DNA of 64,000 bases from CADEDV01 sp964437415 (GTDB lineage: Bacteria > Bacteroidota > Bacteroidia > Chitinophagales > Chitinophagaceae). Below the pieces are notes generated by a model, which saw nothing but the letters and a program-made list of their open reading frames with translations, was not told where the DNA came from and did no database searches. Each line of letters starts with the position of its first letter. Within the stretch, counting starts at the first letter, position 1. The DNA lies in contig CAYTGN010000007.1 of the NCBI GenBank assembly GCA_964437415.1, positions 62,001 through 126,000 of the forward strand, written 5' to 3'. Both the position numbers and the translations under genes were made by a program. This document shows positions 16,277 to 26,017 of this stretch, one piece after another.

Positions 16277-19200
16277 ATGAATATATCAGAACTAAGTTTA
16301 CGCAGACCCGTTTTGGCCATTGTGATGAACATTGCCATTGTGCTGTTTGGTGTCATCGGCTTCCAGTTTCTCGGTGTTCGTGACTACCCCGCCATTGATC
16401 CTCCCAATATCAGTGTGCGGACTGCATATCCCGGTGCCAATGCCGATATCATTGAATCGCAGATCACAGAGCCATTGGAAAAAGCGGTGAACGGTATTGC
16501 CGGCATCCGCAACATCACTTCTTCCAGCAGTAATGGTTCCAGCAATATCAATGTTGAGTTTGAACTGGGTGTTGACCTGGAAGCTGCCGCCAATGATGTC
16601 CGTGATAAAGTATCCCAGGCTCAGCGTTCGCTACCCACCGATCTGGAAGCTCCACCTGTTGTTTCCAAAGCCGATGCCAGTTCGGATGCGATCCTTTCCA
16701 TGACCGTGCAAAGTGTGACCCGCAACCAGCTGGAGATGACAGAATATGCCAACAATGTGCTGGTGGAAAGACTGCAAACAATACCCGGTGTAAGTGGTAT
16801 CCAGATCTGGGGCGAAAAAAGATATGCTATGCGTATCTGGATTGATCCTGCCAAACTCAATGCCTATAATATTACAGCCAACGATGTGCAGGCTGCTTTA
16901 TTGAGAGAAAACGTGGAACTTCCCTCCGGTAAAATATATGGTTCGTCAACAGAGCTCACTGTAAGAACGTTTGGCCGTCTGAATACAGAAGAAGAGTTCA
17001 ACAATATTATCATCAAAAATGTTGGCGGCGCTGATGTGCGGGTCAAACATATCGGCGAAGCGGTGCTGGGACCCGAGAATGAAGAAACGGTACTTCGGGG
17101 AGATGGCATACCTATGATCGCACTGGCTGTCGTGCCGCAACCCGGGGCCAACTACGTTTCCATTTCCGATGAATTCTTCAAAAGGCTGGAAGATATTAAA
17201 AAGGATGTACCGGAAGATGTGAAGATCAATATCGCACTTGACCAGACAAAATTCATCAAGAAATCCATTCTGGAAGTGCAGGAAACACTGATGATCGCAT
17301 TCCTGCTGGTGGTGATGGTCATCTATCTTTTCTTCAGGGAGTGGATCATTGCCTTTCGTCCGCTGATTGATATTCCGGTATCGCTGATCGGCGCCTTTTT
17401 TATCATGTACCTGATGGGTTTCACCATTAATGTGCTTTCACTGCTGGCTATTGTGCTGGCCACAGGCCTGGTGGTGGATGATGGCATTGTGGTAACGGAA
17501 AACATTTATAAGAAAATGGAAAAGGGCATGAACAAATACCAGGCTGCCCTTGAAGGATCCAAAGAAATTTACTTTGCCGTAATCGCAACTTCCATCACCA
17601 TTGCCGTAGTGTTTTTGCCGATCATCTTTCTCCAGGGGTTTGTGGGAAGACTGTTCAGGGAATTTGGTATTGTGGTTGCCGGATCTGTACTTATATCAGC
17701 ATTTGTTGCGCTTACACTCACTCCTGTGCTGAATGTGAAACTTAGCAAAAAAAACCCGCATAAACATTCCTGGTTCTATCGCAAAACAGAACCTTTCTTT
17801 AAATGGATGGAAGATTTCTACAAATCATCACTGACCCGATTCATGAATTTGAGATGGATGGCTTTGCCGATACTGATCGTCTGCGCTGCTGCAATTGTTT
17901 TCTTTTGGAATAATCTTCAGTCAGAACTGGCACCTATGGAAGACCGCAGCCAGTTCCGCTTACAATTATCAGCCCCTGAAGGAACTTCCTTTGAAGCGAT
18001 GGATAAGTTTGTAGTACGATTAAACAATTTCATGCTGGATTCTGTGCCGGAAAAGAGCCTTGTGCTGAGCGTTACTTCTCCTGGTTTCACCGGCTCAGGA
18101 AATGCCAATACCGGGTTTGTAAGGGTAACATTGGTTCCGCCAAATGAAAGAAAACGTTCTCAAAAAGATATTGTGAACATGGTGAACCGGAATCTTCCCA
18201 AATTCAACGAAGGCCGTGCTAACGCCATTGAAGAGCAAACTATATCAGTTAGCCGCCGGGGGGGTCAGCCTGTATCTTTTGTAATTCAAAATAATAATTT
18301 TGAAAAACTGACCCGTGTTCTTCCTGAATTTCTGGAAGAAGCAAGAGAGAGTAAAATTTTACTTAATGCAGATGCCGATCTCAAATTCAACAAACCTGAA
18401 CTGAGGGTGGAAATTGACCGTCTGAAAGCTGCGCAACTCGGCGTAAGTGTAAATGATGTGTCGCAAACTTTGCAACTCGCATATAGCAACCGCCGCTTAG
18501 GCTATTTTACCAAAGACGGTAAACAATACCAGGTGATGGGTCAGGTGACCCGTAAAGACAGGGATGACCCGAGTGACCTGAAGGTCTTGTTCGTCCGTAA
18601 CAGTCGTGGCGAAATGATCAGTTTGGATAACCTGGTCAGCGTCACTGAAGCAAACACACCTCCTACCATTTATCATTTCAACCGCTACAAATCAGCAAAC
18701 ATATCCGCAGGTTTGCAACCTGGCTTTACCATTGGTGATGGTATTGAGGAAATGAACCGTATTGCTGATAAATTGCTGGATGAAACATTTGTCACCTCGC
18801 TTTCCGGCTCATCAAGGGATTTTGCTGAAAGCGGCAGCAATATCATGTTTGCATTTATACTGGCCCTGATATTGGTTTACCTGATCCTTGCAGCACAGTT
18901 TGAAAGTTTTATTGACCCGTTCATCATCATGTTTACGGTGCCGCTGGCCATTGCCGGTGCATTTTTGTCGCTATGGATATTCGGGCACACCTGGAATATC
19001 TTTTCACAGATCGGGGTTATCATGCTGATCGGGCTGGTGACAAAAAATGGTATCCTTATCGTTGAGTTTGCGAATCAAAACCGCCTGAAGGGTTTGAGCA
19101 AAAGAGAAGCCGTTATTTATGCATCCACGCAACGTTTGCGTCCGATTTTGATGACCAGTCTCACAATAGCGCTTGGCGCCCTTCCGCTGGCAATGTCGTT

Positions 19201-19396
19201 GGGTGCTGCCGCCACCAGCCGTATCCCGTTGGGTATTGTAGTTGTGGGCGGCATTATGTTTTCATTGTTGCTGACTCTTTTTGTGGTTCCGGCCATGTAT
19301 TCATTCCTGTCATTTAAAAAAAGAAAAAGCGAAATGGATGAAATGCTGAAGCAGCCTGTAGCTGCAACTTATGAACCCGAAGCTGCCCAGGCATAA
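16277..19396 (+). CDS. RND efflux pump, HAE1-type inner-membrane permease
   Basis: Proton-driven inner-membrane pump of the AcrB/MexB type, 1039 residues with 12 predicted helices and two large periplasmic loops. It begins MNISELSLRRPVLAIVMNI. The proton-relay aspartates are visible in ATGLVVDDGIVV as Asp401/Asp402, equivalent to AcrB Asp407/408. The second half has GLVTKNGILIVEFANQ. The first porter loop has EPLEKAVNGIAGI. Substrates cannot be deduced, but HAE1 pumps usually export hydrophobic or amphiphilic drugs. No regulator gene adjoins the operon. Confidence 0.96.
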   Translation: MNISELSLRRPVLAIVMNIAIVLFGVIGFQFLGVRDYPAIDPPNISVRTAYPGANADIIESQITEPLEKAVNGIAGIRNITSSSSNGSSNINVEFELGVDLEAAANDVRDKVSQAQRSLPTDLEAPPVVSKADASSDAILSMTVQSVTRNQLEMTEYANNVLVERLQTIPGVSGIQIWGEKRYAMRIWIDPAKLNAYNITANDVQAALLRENVELPSGKIYGSSTELTVRTFGRLNTEEEFNNIIIKNVGGADVRVKHIGEAVLGPENEETVLRGDGIPMIALAVVPQPGANYVSISDEFFKRLEDIKKDVPEDVKINIALDQTKFIKKSILEVQETLMIAFLLVVMVIYLFFREWIIAFRPLIDIPVSLIGAFFIMYLMGFTINVLSLLAIVLATGLVVDDGIVVTENIYKKMEKGMNKYQAALEGSKEIYFAVIATSITIAVVFLPIIFLQGFVGRLFREFGIVVAGSVLISAFVALTLTPVLNVKLSKKNPHKHSWFYRKTEPFFKWMEDFYKSSLTRFMNLRWMALPILIVCAAAIVFFWNNLQSELAPMEDRSQFRLQLSAPEGTSFEAMDKFVVRLNNFMLDSVPEKSLVLSVTSPGFTGSGNANTGFVRVTLVPPNERKRSQKDIVNMVNRNLPKFNEGRANAIEEQTISVSRRGGQPVSFVIQNNNFEKLTRVLPEFLEEARESKILLNADADLKFNKPELRVEIDRLKAAQLGVSVNDVSQTLQLAYSNRRLGYFTKDGKQYQVMGQVTRKDRDDPSDLKVLFVRNSRGEMISLDNLVSVTEANTPPTIYHFNRYKSANISAGLQPGFTIGDGIEEMNRIADKLLDETFVTSLSGSSRDFAESGSNIMFAFILALILVYLILAAQFESFIDPFIIMFTVPLAIAGAFLSLWIFGHTWNIFSQIGVIMLIGLVTKNGILIVEFANQNRLKGLSKREAVIYASTQRLRPILMTSLTIALGALPLAMSLGAAATSRIPLGIVVVGGIMFSLLLTLFVVPAMYSFLSFKKRKSEMDEMLKQPVAATYEPEAAQA

Positions 19397-19410
19397 ATAT
19401 TTGTAACCTC

Positions 19411-20724
19411 ATGATGAAAAAATTTCTTTTCCCTGTCTTGTTATTGACCGGCCTTTGTGCAACCGCCCAACCCATCCTCTCACTGGAGGAAGCGATCGGT
19501 ACCGCACTAAAGAATAACTATGATATTCAGCTTTCCCGGAACGATTCATTGGTGGCGGCGCTGGATTATTCTTTTCGCAATACAGTTTTTTTCCCCCGGC
19601 TTAATGGCAGCATCAACAGCACCTGGAATAATAACGACCAGAAAGTTACCCTCGCTGATGGCACCAAACGGGAGCAAAAGAATATCAAATCAAATAACCT
19701 GAATGCCGGTATTAACCTGAACTGGACACTGTTTGACGGTCTGCGGATGTTTGCTACCCGTGAAAAAGTGGAAGAGTTTGTCAAACTCGGTGAACTGGGT
19801 ATAAAAAACCAGGTGATAAATTCAGTTGCCACTGTTATCAATACCTATTATAACATCGTCAGGCAGAAGCAACAACTGAAGGCAATAGAAGAACAAATGT
19901 CTATCAGCCAGACAAGGGTGACACTGGCCGAAAGGAGATTGGATATTGGTGTAGGCACCAAACCTGATGTATTACAAAGCAAAGTGGACCTGAATGCACA
20001 AAAAGCAGCACAATTAGAGCAGCAAACGCTGATCGTACAACTGAAAGAACAACTAAACCAGTTGATGAATTCACCTTCTTCTACCGGTTATGATGTGGTT
20101 GATTCCATACCGTTGAACACAGAACTGGCATTGGGCGATATTCAAACAGGCATTGAGAACAATAATCCTTTATTGCAGATCAACAGGAAAAATATTGATA
20201 TTGCCGGTATCACTTTGCGGGAAAGAAAAGCCGAACGCTGGCCGACTATTGCTTTAAATTCAAATTTTAACCTGAGCCGCACCAATAACCAAACGGTGAT
20301 CAACCCCTTTTCTCCCCTTTTTAATCAAAACCAGGGGCTGAACTATGGATTCACGGCTGCTATCCCGATCTTTAATAATTTAACTACCAAACGCCTGATA
20401 AGACAGGCCGAACTGGATATCCGATTCCAGCAGTTGTTCTATGATAATCAAAAATCACTGCTGAATGTTGCTGTCATGAATGCATTTATGGAATATGAAC
20501 AACAGAAAAAAGCATTGGCGCTGGAAGAAGAAAATATTTTACTTGCCAAAGAAAACGTAACCATTGCGCTTGAAGTTTATCGTCTTGGAGGGTCCACCTT
20601 CATACAATTACGGGAAGCACAAAAAAGTCTTGAAGATGCCTATAACCGCCTGATCGCAGCGAGGTATAATACAAAACTTGCAGAAACTGAGTTATTGCGG
20701 TTGAAAGGAGATTTGGTGAGATAG
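19411..20724 (+). CDS. TolC family outer-membrane efflux channel
   Basis: Outer-membrane channel of the tripartite efflux system. A signal peptide (MMKKFLFPVLLLTGLCATAQ) precedes two TolC/OEP repeats rich in coiled coil. The first starts LSLEEAIGTALKNNYDIQLS; the second half contains LEVYRLGGSTFIQLREAQKS. The 437-residue length is typical. It follows the pump by 14 bp and completes the adaptor-pump-channel operon. Confidence 0.94.
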   Translation: MMKKFLFPVLLLTGLCATAQPILSLEEAIGTALKNNYDIQLSRNDSLVAALDYSFRNTVFFPRLNGSINSTWNNNDQKVTLADGTKREQKNIKSNNLNAGINLNWTLFDGLRMFATREKVEEFVKLGELGIKNQVINSVATVINTYYNIVRQKQQLKAIEEQMSISQTRVTLAERRLDIGVGTKPDVLQSKVDLNAQKAAQLEQQTLIVQLKEQLNQLMNSPSSTGYDVVDSIPLNTELALGDIQTGIENNNPLLQINRKNIDIAGITLRERKAERWPTIALNSNFNLSRTNNQTVINPFSPLFNQNQGLNYGFTAAIPIFNNLTTKRLIRQAELDIRFQQLFYDNQKSLLNVAVMNAFMEYEQQKKALALEEENILLAKENVTIALEVYRLGGSTFIQLREAQKSLEDAYNRLIAARYNTKLAETELLRLKGDLVR

Positions 20725-20754
20725 TTTGTAGTTTTTAGTTTGTAATTACTTTTG
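20725..20754 (+). promoter_or_regulatory. Promoter for purE (TTTG / TACTTTTG)
   Basis: TTTG (20725-20728) and TACTTTTG (20747-20754) are separated by 18 nt, matching the Bacteroidota -33/-7 arrangement. The purE ATG follows 17 bp later. This suggests that purE has its own promoter and does not depend on the upstream efflux operon. The element overlaps a low-complexity AGTTTGTAGTTTTTAG spacer repeat. Confidence 0.5.
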
Positions 20755-20771
20755 TCACAAATAAAAGTTCA

Positions 20772-21284
20772 ATGACCCCACTCGTAGGAATAATCATGGG
20801 CAGCGACAGCGACCTGAATGTAATGCAAACTGCTTCAGATATGCTCAAACAGTTTGACATTCCGCATGAAGTGACTGTTGTTTCTGCACACCGCACCCCG
20901 CTGCGAATGGTGGAGTATGCACAAAAAGCCAGAGAAAGAGGATTGAAAGTGATCATCGCCGGGGCAGGTGGCGCTGCACATCTGCCGGGTATGGTAGCTT
21001 CCATCACACCACTGCCGGTGATCGGGGTTCCTATAAGATCTTCCAACTCTATTGATGGATGGGATTCTGTTTTGTCCATTCTGCAAATGCCAAATGGTGT
21101 GCCGGTGGCCACAGTAGCATTGAATGCAGCAAAGAATGCCGGCATACTGGCTGCGGAGATCATCGGAACTTCGGATGAAAATGTATCTCAAAAAGTGACA
21201 GCCTATAAAAATTCTCTGAATAATGAAGTGATTGAAAAGGTGGAGAAACTGAAGAAAGAAGGATGGGAGAATAAGTTTGATTAA
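20772..21284 (+). CDS. purE: 5-(carboxyamino)imidazole ribonucleotide mutase PurE
   Basis: Converts N5-CAIR to CAIR in purine synthesis, using the product of PurK. Motifs are complete: MGSDSD near the N-terminus, VVSAHRTP with the catalytic His40, and GAGGAAHLPGM. The 170-residue length fits the class I enzyme, consistent with the presence of purK. It carries its own promoter and is followed after 6 bp by a lipoprotein-like gene. Confidence 0.97.
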   Translation: MTPLVGIIMGSDSDLNVMQTASDMLKQFDIPHEVTVVSAHRTPLRMVEYAQKARERGLKVIIAGAGGAAHLPGMVASITPLPVIGVPIRSSNSIDGWDSVLSILQMPNGVPVATVALNAAKNAGILAAEIIGTSDENVSQKVTAYKNSLNNEVIEKVEKLKKEGWENKFD

Positions 21285-21290
21285 AAATCT

Positions 21291-22229
21291 ATGCAACCCC
21301 GCCTCACCATCTGTTTTGCCTGCTGTTTATGTATTGCATCCTGTTCCCGGAACACTGCTTTCCTTAAGGAGGTAAAAGAATTCCCCCATTACCCCTCTGC
21401 CTCCGGCATTGAATATTACAAAGAACATTTCTATCTTATTGGTGATGATGCCCCTCACCTGCTGGTTCTTGATAAAGACCTTAACATAAAGGATTCTGTA
21501 TTGCTTTATCCTGCTGCAACGAAGAGAATTCCCAAAGAGATCAAAGCTGATCTTGAAGGCATCAGTCTTGTCCGCATTCACGACAGCATGAAAATATTAG
21601 TTACAGGCTCCGGCTCTGTGTCACCACAACGGGACAGCGCCTGGCTGATTGATCCCGTCACCCGTCAAAAAACAACACTCAGTCTTGACACCTTTTATCG
21701 GCGCCTTAAAAACAACTGGCTGACCGAACTGAATATTGAGGGATTGTGTTCACTACCGGGTCTTACCCTTCTTTCCAACCGCGGACATAAAGGCTTTCCT
21801 AAAAATCATCTTCTTTTTACCGGCGCAGCATTCTGGAAAGATCATTACTCGCCTATAACGATAATAAAAATCGGGGTGAATGAAGACAGCAGCGTTTTTC
21901 ACGGTGTGTCAGGACTTGCATATTCAAGAAGAACAGATAAATTGTTTCTTACCGTTTCTACTGAAAATACAAACTCTGCCTATACCGATGGCGCCATTGG
22001 TAAAAGTTATTTATGGATCGTGGATGATATTTTGTCGAAACGAAGATGGAAAGCTATCAATCCAAACCGCATTATTGACCTGGAAACAATTGATCCCCGT
22101 TTTAAAGAGCAGAAAATTGAATCAGTTTGCATCACCGGTGAAACAAAGCATTATACACAACTGGCATTGGCTGCTGACAATGATGATGGTAAAAGCAGGT
22201 TGTTCCTGCTGGATGTTTCAAAGAAATAG
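21291..22229 (+). CDS. Secreted beta-propeller-like protein, function unknown (DUF6929-like)
   Basis: A 312-residue exported protein. The start is hydrophobic and cysteine-rich (LTICFACCLCIASCS), with a likely lipobox at IASC. The rest contains repeated strand-turn units such as LIGDDAPHLLVLDKD and LTLLSNRGHKG, suggesting a beta-propeller like that of DUF6929/SdiA-regulated-type proteins. The family assignment is from memory of the pattern and not certain. It starts 6 bp after purE and may be read through from it. It converges on bshC with a single base between the two stops. Confidence 0.7.
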   Translation: MQPRLTICFACCLCIASCSRNTAFLKEVKEFPHYPSASGIEYYKEHFYLIGDDAPHLLVLDKDLNIKDSVLLYPAATKRIPKEIKADLEGISLVRIHDSMKILVTGSGSVSPQRDSAWLIDPVTRQKTTLSLDTFYRRLKNNWLTELNIEGLCSLPGLTLLSNRGHKGFPKNHLLFTGAAFWKDHYSPITIIKIGVNEDSSVFHGVSGLAYSRRTDKLFLTVSTENTNSAYTDGAIGKSYLWIVDDILSKRRWKAINPNRIIDLETIDPRFKEQKIESVCITGETKHYTQLALAADNDDGKSRLFLLDVSKK

Positions 22230-22230
22230 A

Positions 22231-23832
22231 TCAGCTTTCAGCTATGATCACAAACTCCTGTTCGGTGGAAAGAGAAGAAGAATACAGCTGCCTGATAAAA
22301 TCATGGCCCCATTGTGCATAATAAGATAGGAAACTGTCTATTCGTTCCTGCAACCCCTTTTTAGGAAACAGTTTTTCTTTTATCAGATGTATCTGTCGTT
22401 GCTGGTCGCTGAATTTTCTTTTTTCAGCCCGCAGCATTTTCTTTTCTAATTCCTGCAGGCGGTAAAGTGTCTTTATTTTTAATGCTTCCACATGTTTCGC
22501 CAATGTGCTGTCAACGGATGAAGCCTGCTGCCTGATAGATTCATACAGCTCTTCTGTTGCGGAAAGGGTGCCATTTAGTTTAAGCTTCTTATCTGTTTCT
22601 CGTGCTACCAGTTTATTAAGCAGTTCCTGTTCAGGCAAAAAGAAATCCTCAATGCTAAATCCCAGCCTGGCAATCTTTTCCTGCCACTTTTTTTCCAGTA
22701 TCAAAAAAGAATTGCGCAGCACCAAAACCGGGAACGGAACATGGTAATGATCAAAAAGCTCTTTCAGTTGCAGCCAGTATGCTGTCTCCCCTCCTCCTCC
22801 GATAAATACAACGTTAGGCAGGATGGTTTCCTGGTATAGCCCCCTAAGAATGACATTTGGGCTGAAACGTTCGGGATGACCGTTCAGTTCCTTCAGCAAC
22901 GATAACTTATCAAACTTTTCTTTCCCATTCACTGTTCTCCATTCTCCATTAACTTCTTCAATCCGCTCCCTGGCATTATCTTTTAAATAAAAGAGATTGA
23001 TCTCCCTCGGGTTGGCCTGCACTTTGTACCCGGCTTCATGAAGCTTCACCGCAGTTTTTTCAACAATCCCTGAAGCTGCCTGGTTCAGCAAGTCATCTTC
23101 AAAAACAGTTATCATCTGCTTTTTCAGCGCTGCATTATCCGGCAAGAGGATGACCAGCCCATACTCAGCAAATAATGCGTTTACAAAATGAAAAGTGGCA
23201 TTCTGTATAGTTTCCCCTTCGGCATATGCATCTTTCAATAAAGCAATGACTTCATTGCCATTTGGAAGCACTGACAGTTGTCCTTCTATCAACCCAATCA
23301 GTTTAGTCAATTCCTTATCCACCTTCATTCGTCCCACCGCACCGGTTTGTTTTGTATCCCAAACCAGTTTTTCTCCATTTAGCCAGATATGATTCAGTTC
23401 ATCAAGATCTGCATCTTCAGATCCGATATAGTACACTGGAACAAAATGATTTCCCGGTAATGACTCATTCAGGTAATCAGCCAGTTTGATGGCATGCATG
23501 ATCTTATAAATAAAATATAGCGGGCCGGTGAAAATATTGTTCTGATGAGCCGTGGTTATGGTGAAGGTATTTTCAGAAAGAAGCGATCCGATATTTTCTT
23601 TTGTTTTATCGCTGATCTTTATTCCTTCATATTGCTTATTCAGCTCTTGTACCAGCGTCACCCGGTCAGTGGTAAATTGCTTTCTTGATTCAATCGCTTT
23701 TTTAATACCCTGCAAAGTGGGTGGCTGCGCATAAAAAGATTTCAGTGCAGCGGCCTGGTCAATATAATCCAATGCAATCGTTGAGAAAGCGTTGGTCTGA
23801 CGGTAAGGTAACCGGGTAGCTTTACAATTCAT
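22231..23832 (-). CDS. bshC: Bacillithiol biosynthesis cysteine-adding enzyme BshC
   Basis: Putative ligase adding cysteine to GlcN-malate in the last step of bacillithiol synthesis. The 533-residue length matches the family. Typical segments are TTAHQNNIFTGPLYFIYKI and YYIGSEDADLDELNHIW in the Rossmann core, and a long C-terminal coiled coil around LYRLQELEKKMLRAEKRK. bshA and bshB are not in the window. The YfiT-like protein encoded near 6.3-6.8 kb is a candidate user of the thiol. Confidence 0.93.
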   Translation of the reverse strand: MNCKATRLPYRQTNAFSTIALDYIDQAAALKSFYAQPPTLQGIKKAIESRKQFTTDRVTLVQELNKQYEGIKISDKTKENIGSLLSENTFTITTAHQNNIFTGPLYFIYKIMHAIKLADYLNESLPGNHFVPVYYIGSEDADLDELNHIWLNGEKLVWDTKQTGAVGRMKVDKELTKLIGLIEGQLSVLPNGNEVIALLKDAYAEGETIQNATFHFVNALFAEYGLVILLPDNAALKKQMITVFEDDLLNQAASGIVEKTAVKLHEAGYKVQANPREINLFYLKDNARERIEEVNGEWRTVNGKEKFDKLSLLKELNGHPERFSPNVILRGLYQETILPNVVFIGGGGETAYWLQLKELFDHYHVPFPVLVLRNSFLILEKKWQEKIARLGFSIEDFFLPEQELLNKLVARETDKKLKLNGTLSATEELYESIRQQASSVDSTLAKHVEALKIKTLYRLQELEKKMLRAEKRKFSDQQRQIHLIKEKLFPKKGLQERIDSFLSYYAQWGHDFIRQLYSSSLSTEQEFVIIAES

Positions 23833-23891
23833 ACAGCGGTAAAAATAGAACCGATCCGGGTTTCACAACACCGGTTGATATAAGATTAACG

Positions 23892-24719
23892 TTATTTTAC
23901 TTCATAAGCCACCACCGTGTTTCTCCAGAAAGTTGGCACAAACACTGTTTGGGTAGCCGGATCATAGCCAATATCGGCTGCATTTATTTTCTGCTCACGG
24001 CCATCAAGCAGTTTTTCCCTGCTGCCATCCGCATTCACATACCAAATGACACCGCCCCAGCAGGAAATAATAAAATCATCGCCGCTCACATTCTCAATCC
24101 CGTCTGTTCCGCCTTCGAGGCCGTCTGCCACCAGGGTAAGTGTTTTATCGGCATTCATCTTATACATACCATTCTGGTGGAGCACATAAAAATCGCTGCC
24201 CCGCATTAAAACACCATTAGGTCCTTTAAGGTTGTCAAGAAAAACTTCGGATGTCCCGTTTTTAATGCGATAGACTTTTCCGCCCCGTGAATCAGAAACA
24301 TAGATGACACCGGCGGCATCAATAGAAATATCATTCAATCCCTGCGAACCCGGCACTTCAATAAAAGAAGCGATTTTTCCCTGGTGCAGATCCACCACCG
24401 CCACCCGGTCCATATCCGCCACATATAAAGTGTGCCGAAATAAACCCATTCCCTTTGGTGCATGGAAGCCGCTTATCCATTCAGCATTGATAACTTTTCC
24501 TGCCAGATCCATTTTGCCGATGGAGCCTTTTCCGTCTTTTTCCCAGGGTTGGCCATCAATATTAGATACGTATAAGACCTTGTGATCGGGATCGTATAAT
24601 ACTGATTCAGGCACTTTGAATAATGAATCAGATTCCCATTTTTTGATGAGTTGGTGCTTTTGTGCCAATGAGGCTGTTGTGAACAACACAACACATACAA
24701 AAAGAGCTAAATGTTTCAT
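23892..24719 (-). CDS. Secreted SMP-30/NHL-like beta-propeller protein
   Basis: A 275-residue exported protein with a clear signal peptide (MKHLALFVCVVLFTTASLAQ). The remainder shows propeller repeats such as VLYVSNIDG, LYVADMDRVAVVDL, VIYVSDSRGGKVYRI and FYVLHQNGMYKM. This resembles SMP-30/gluconolactonase-like proteins, but I cannot confirm the metal ligands needed for lactonase activity. It is the downstream member of a minus-strand run, 32 bp after the DadA-like gene, and may be cotranscribed with it. The substrate is unknown. Confidence 0.75.
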   Translation of the reverse strand: MKHLALFVCVVLFTTASLAQKHQLIKKWESDSLFKVPESVLYDPDHKVLYVSNIDGQPWEKDGKGSIGKMDLAGKVINAEWISGFHAPKGMGLFRHTLYVADMDRVAVVDLHQGKIASFIEVPGSQGLNDISIDAAGVIYVSDSRGGKVYRIKNGTSEVFLDNLKGPNGVLMRGSDFYVLHQNGMYKMNADKTLTLVADGLEGGTDGIENVSGDDFIISCWGGVIWYVNADGSREKLLDGREQKINAADIGYDPATQTVFVPTFWRNTVVAYEVK

Positions 24720-24751
24720 GTATATAATGTTAAGTACTAAAGTTACTGAAC

Positions 24752-26002
24752 TCAGGAAAAACGCAACGGATCAAAAGAAGAAATATCCATAGAAGTTTGC
24801 TGCCTGTTGATTATTTCCCCCACCAACTTACCCGATCCTGCCCCCAAACTCAGCCCCAGCATGGAATGACCGGTAGCCACGGTGAGATTGCTTATTTTTT
24901 TTACCCGGCCGATATAGGGCAACCCGTCTGCCGAGCAGGGGCGATAGCCATACCATATCTTTTCTTTGGGTGGAAAAGGCACATCAAAATCGGGATAATA
25001 TCTTTTCACCGCATCAAGGATGCCCTGCACCCGGTTCATCCGGGGCGGGGTTTTGTGAGAAGTGATCTCCATTGTGCCGCCAAAACGGATCTTATTCCCG
25101 TCCATAGGTGTGATGGCAGCCCTGCCTTCGATCATCACAGCGGGGTAATTCACTTTATAAGGTGAATCTTCAAGAGTGACCGAATATCCCCGCCCTGGCA
25201 TCAACGGAATTTTTACACCCAGCAATGCTGCTGTCTGCCGTCCCCATGAGCCTGTTGCCATCACCACTTCATCTTGCTCATACACATTATCGCCTGCAAA
25301 AATCTTTTGAATGCTACCATTCTTTTTTTCAAAACCTGTCACTTCCTGGTTGGGCATGAACCGGACACCTGAAGTCTTCAAGTAACTGATAAGCGATTGC
25401 ATCAATTTATTTGGCCAGCAATGTGCATCACAGTTGAATAAAATGGCGCCGTTGGCAATGATCCTTGTATGTGGCTCCAAAGCTTGTAATTCATCTTTGC
25501 TCAGCAACTTTGTATCAGCCAGGCCTAACTGCTGAGCCTTCTCCACCGTATGCTTTGCATGTTCTTCACCAGCTTCGGTTTGAAAAATTTCTAGCAGTCC
25601 TTTATGTTCATACGCAAAATCAAAACCCGGAATGCTCAGCCATGATTCATATTCTTTCTGGCTGATGAGTGCAATATCTCTTAGCGGTACTGCCGAATCC
25701 CTCACATGCTCCTTTGTGGCGCTGCGCATAAACTTCATTCCCCAACTGATGAGGTTCCAGTCGAAACGGGGTTGCACATAAAAAGGACTTTTGGAGTTCC
25801 ACATCCATTTTAATCCCTGTTTTACGATGCCGGGAGTGGCGAGAGGAATAAAATGACTCGGGCAGATGTAACCGCAATTGCCATAAGAACAATTGTCACT
25901 GAAATCAGCTTTGTCCAGCACTGTTACATCCCAACCTTGTTGCCGTAAATAAAAGGCAGAACTAAGACCGATTATGCCGCCTCCGATGATTGTTACTTTC
26001 AT
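24752..26002 (-). CDS. FAD-dependent D-amino-acid dehydrogenase-like oxidoreductase
   Basis: A DAO-fold flavoenzyme of 416 residues. The N-terminal dinucleotide motif is TIIGGGIIGLSSAFYLRQQG followed by VTVLDKAD. The C-terminal FAD motif is TVATGHSMLGLSLGAGSGKL, typical of DadA-type D-amino-acid dehydrogenases. With a 4-hydroxyproline 2-epimerase gene in the same minus-strand run, the likely substrate is cis-4-hydroxy-D-proline; this is inference from context. The Gfo/Idh gene ends 15 bp before its start, suggesting an operon. Confidence 0.87.
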   Translation of the reverse strand: MKVTIIGGGIIGLSSAFYLRQQGWDVTVLDKADFSDNCSYGNCGYICPSHFIPLATPGIVKQGLKWMWNSKSPFYVQPRFDWNLISWGMKFMRSATKEHVRDSAVPLRDIALISQKEYESWLSIPGFDFAYEHKGLLEIFQTEAGEEHAKHTVEKAQQLGLADTKLLSKDELQALEPHTRIIANGAILFNCDAHCWPNKLMQSLISYLKTSGVRFMPNQEVTGFEKKNGSIQKIFAGDNVYEQDEVVMATGSWGRQTAALLGVKIPLMPGRGYSVTLEDSPYKVNYPAVMIEGRAAITPMDGNKIRFGGTMEITSHKTPPRMNRVQGILDAVKRYYPDFDVPFPPKEKIWYGYRPCSADGLPYIGRVKKISNLTVATGHSMLGLSLGAGSGKLVGEIINRQQTSMDISSFDPLRFS

Positions 26003-26017
26003 AATCCAATGCCAATC

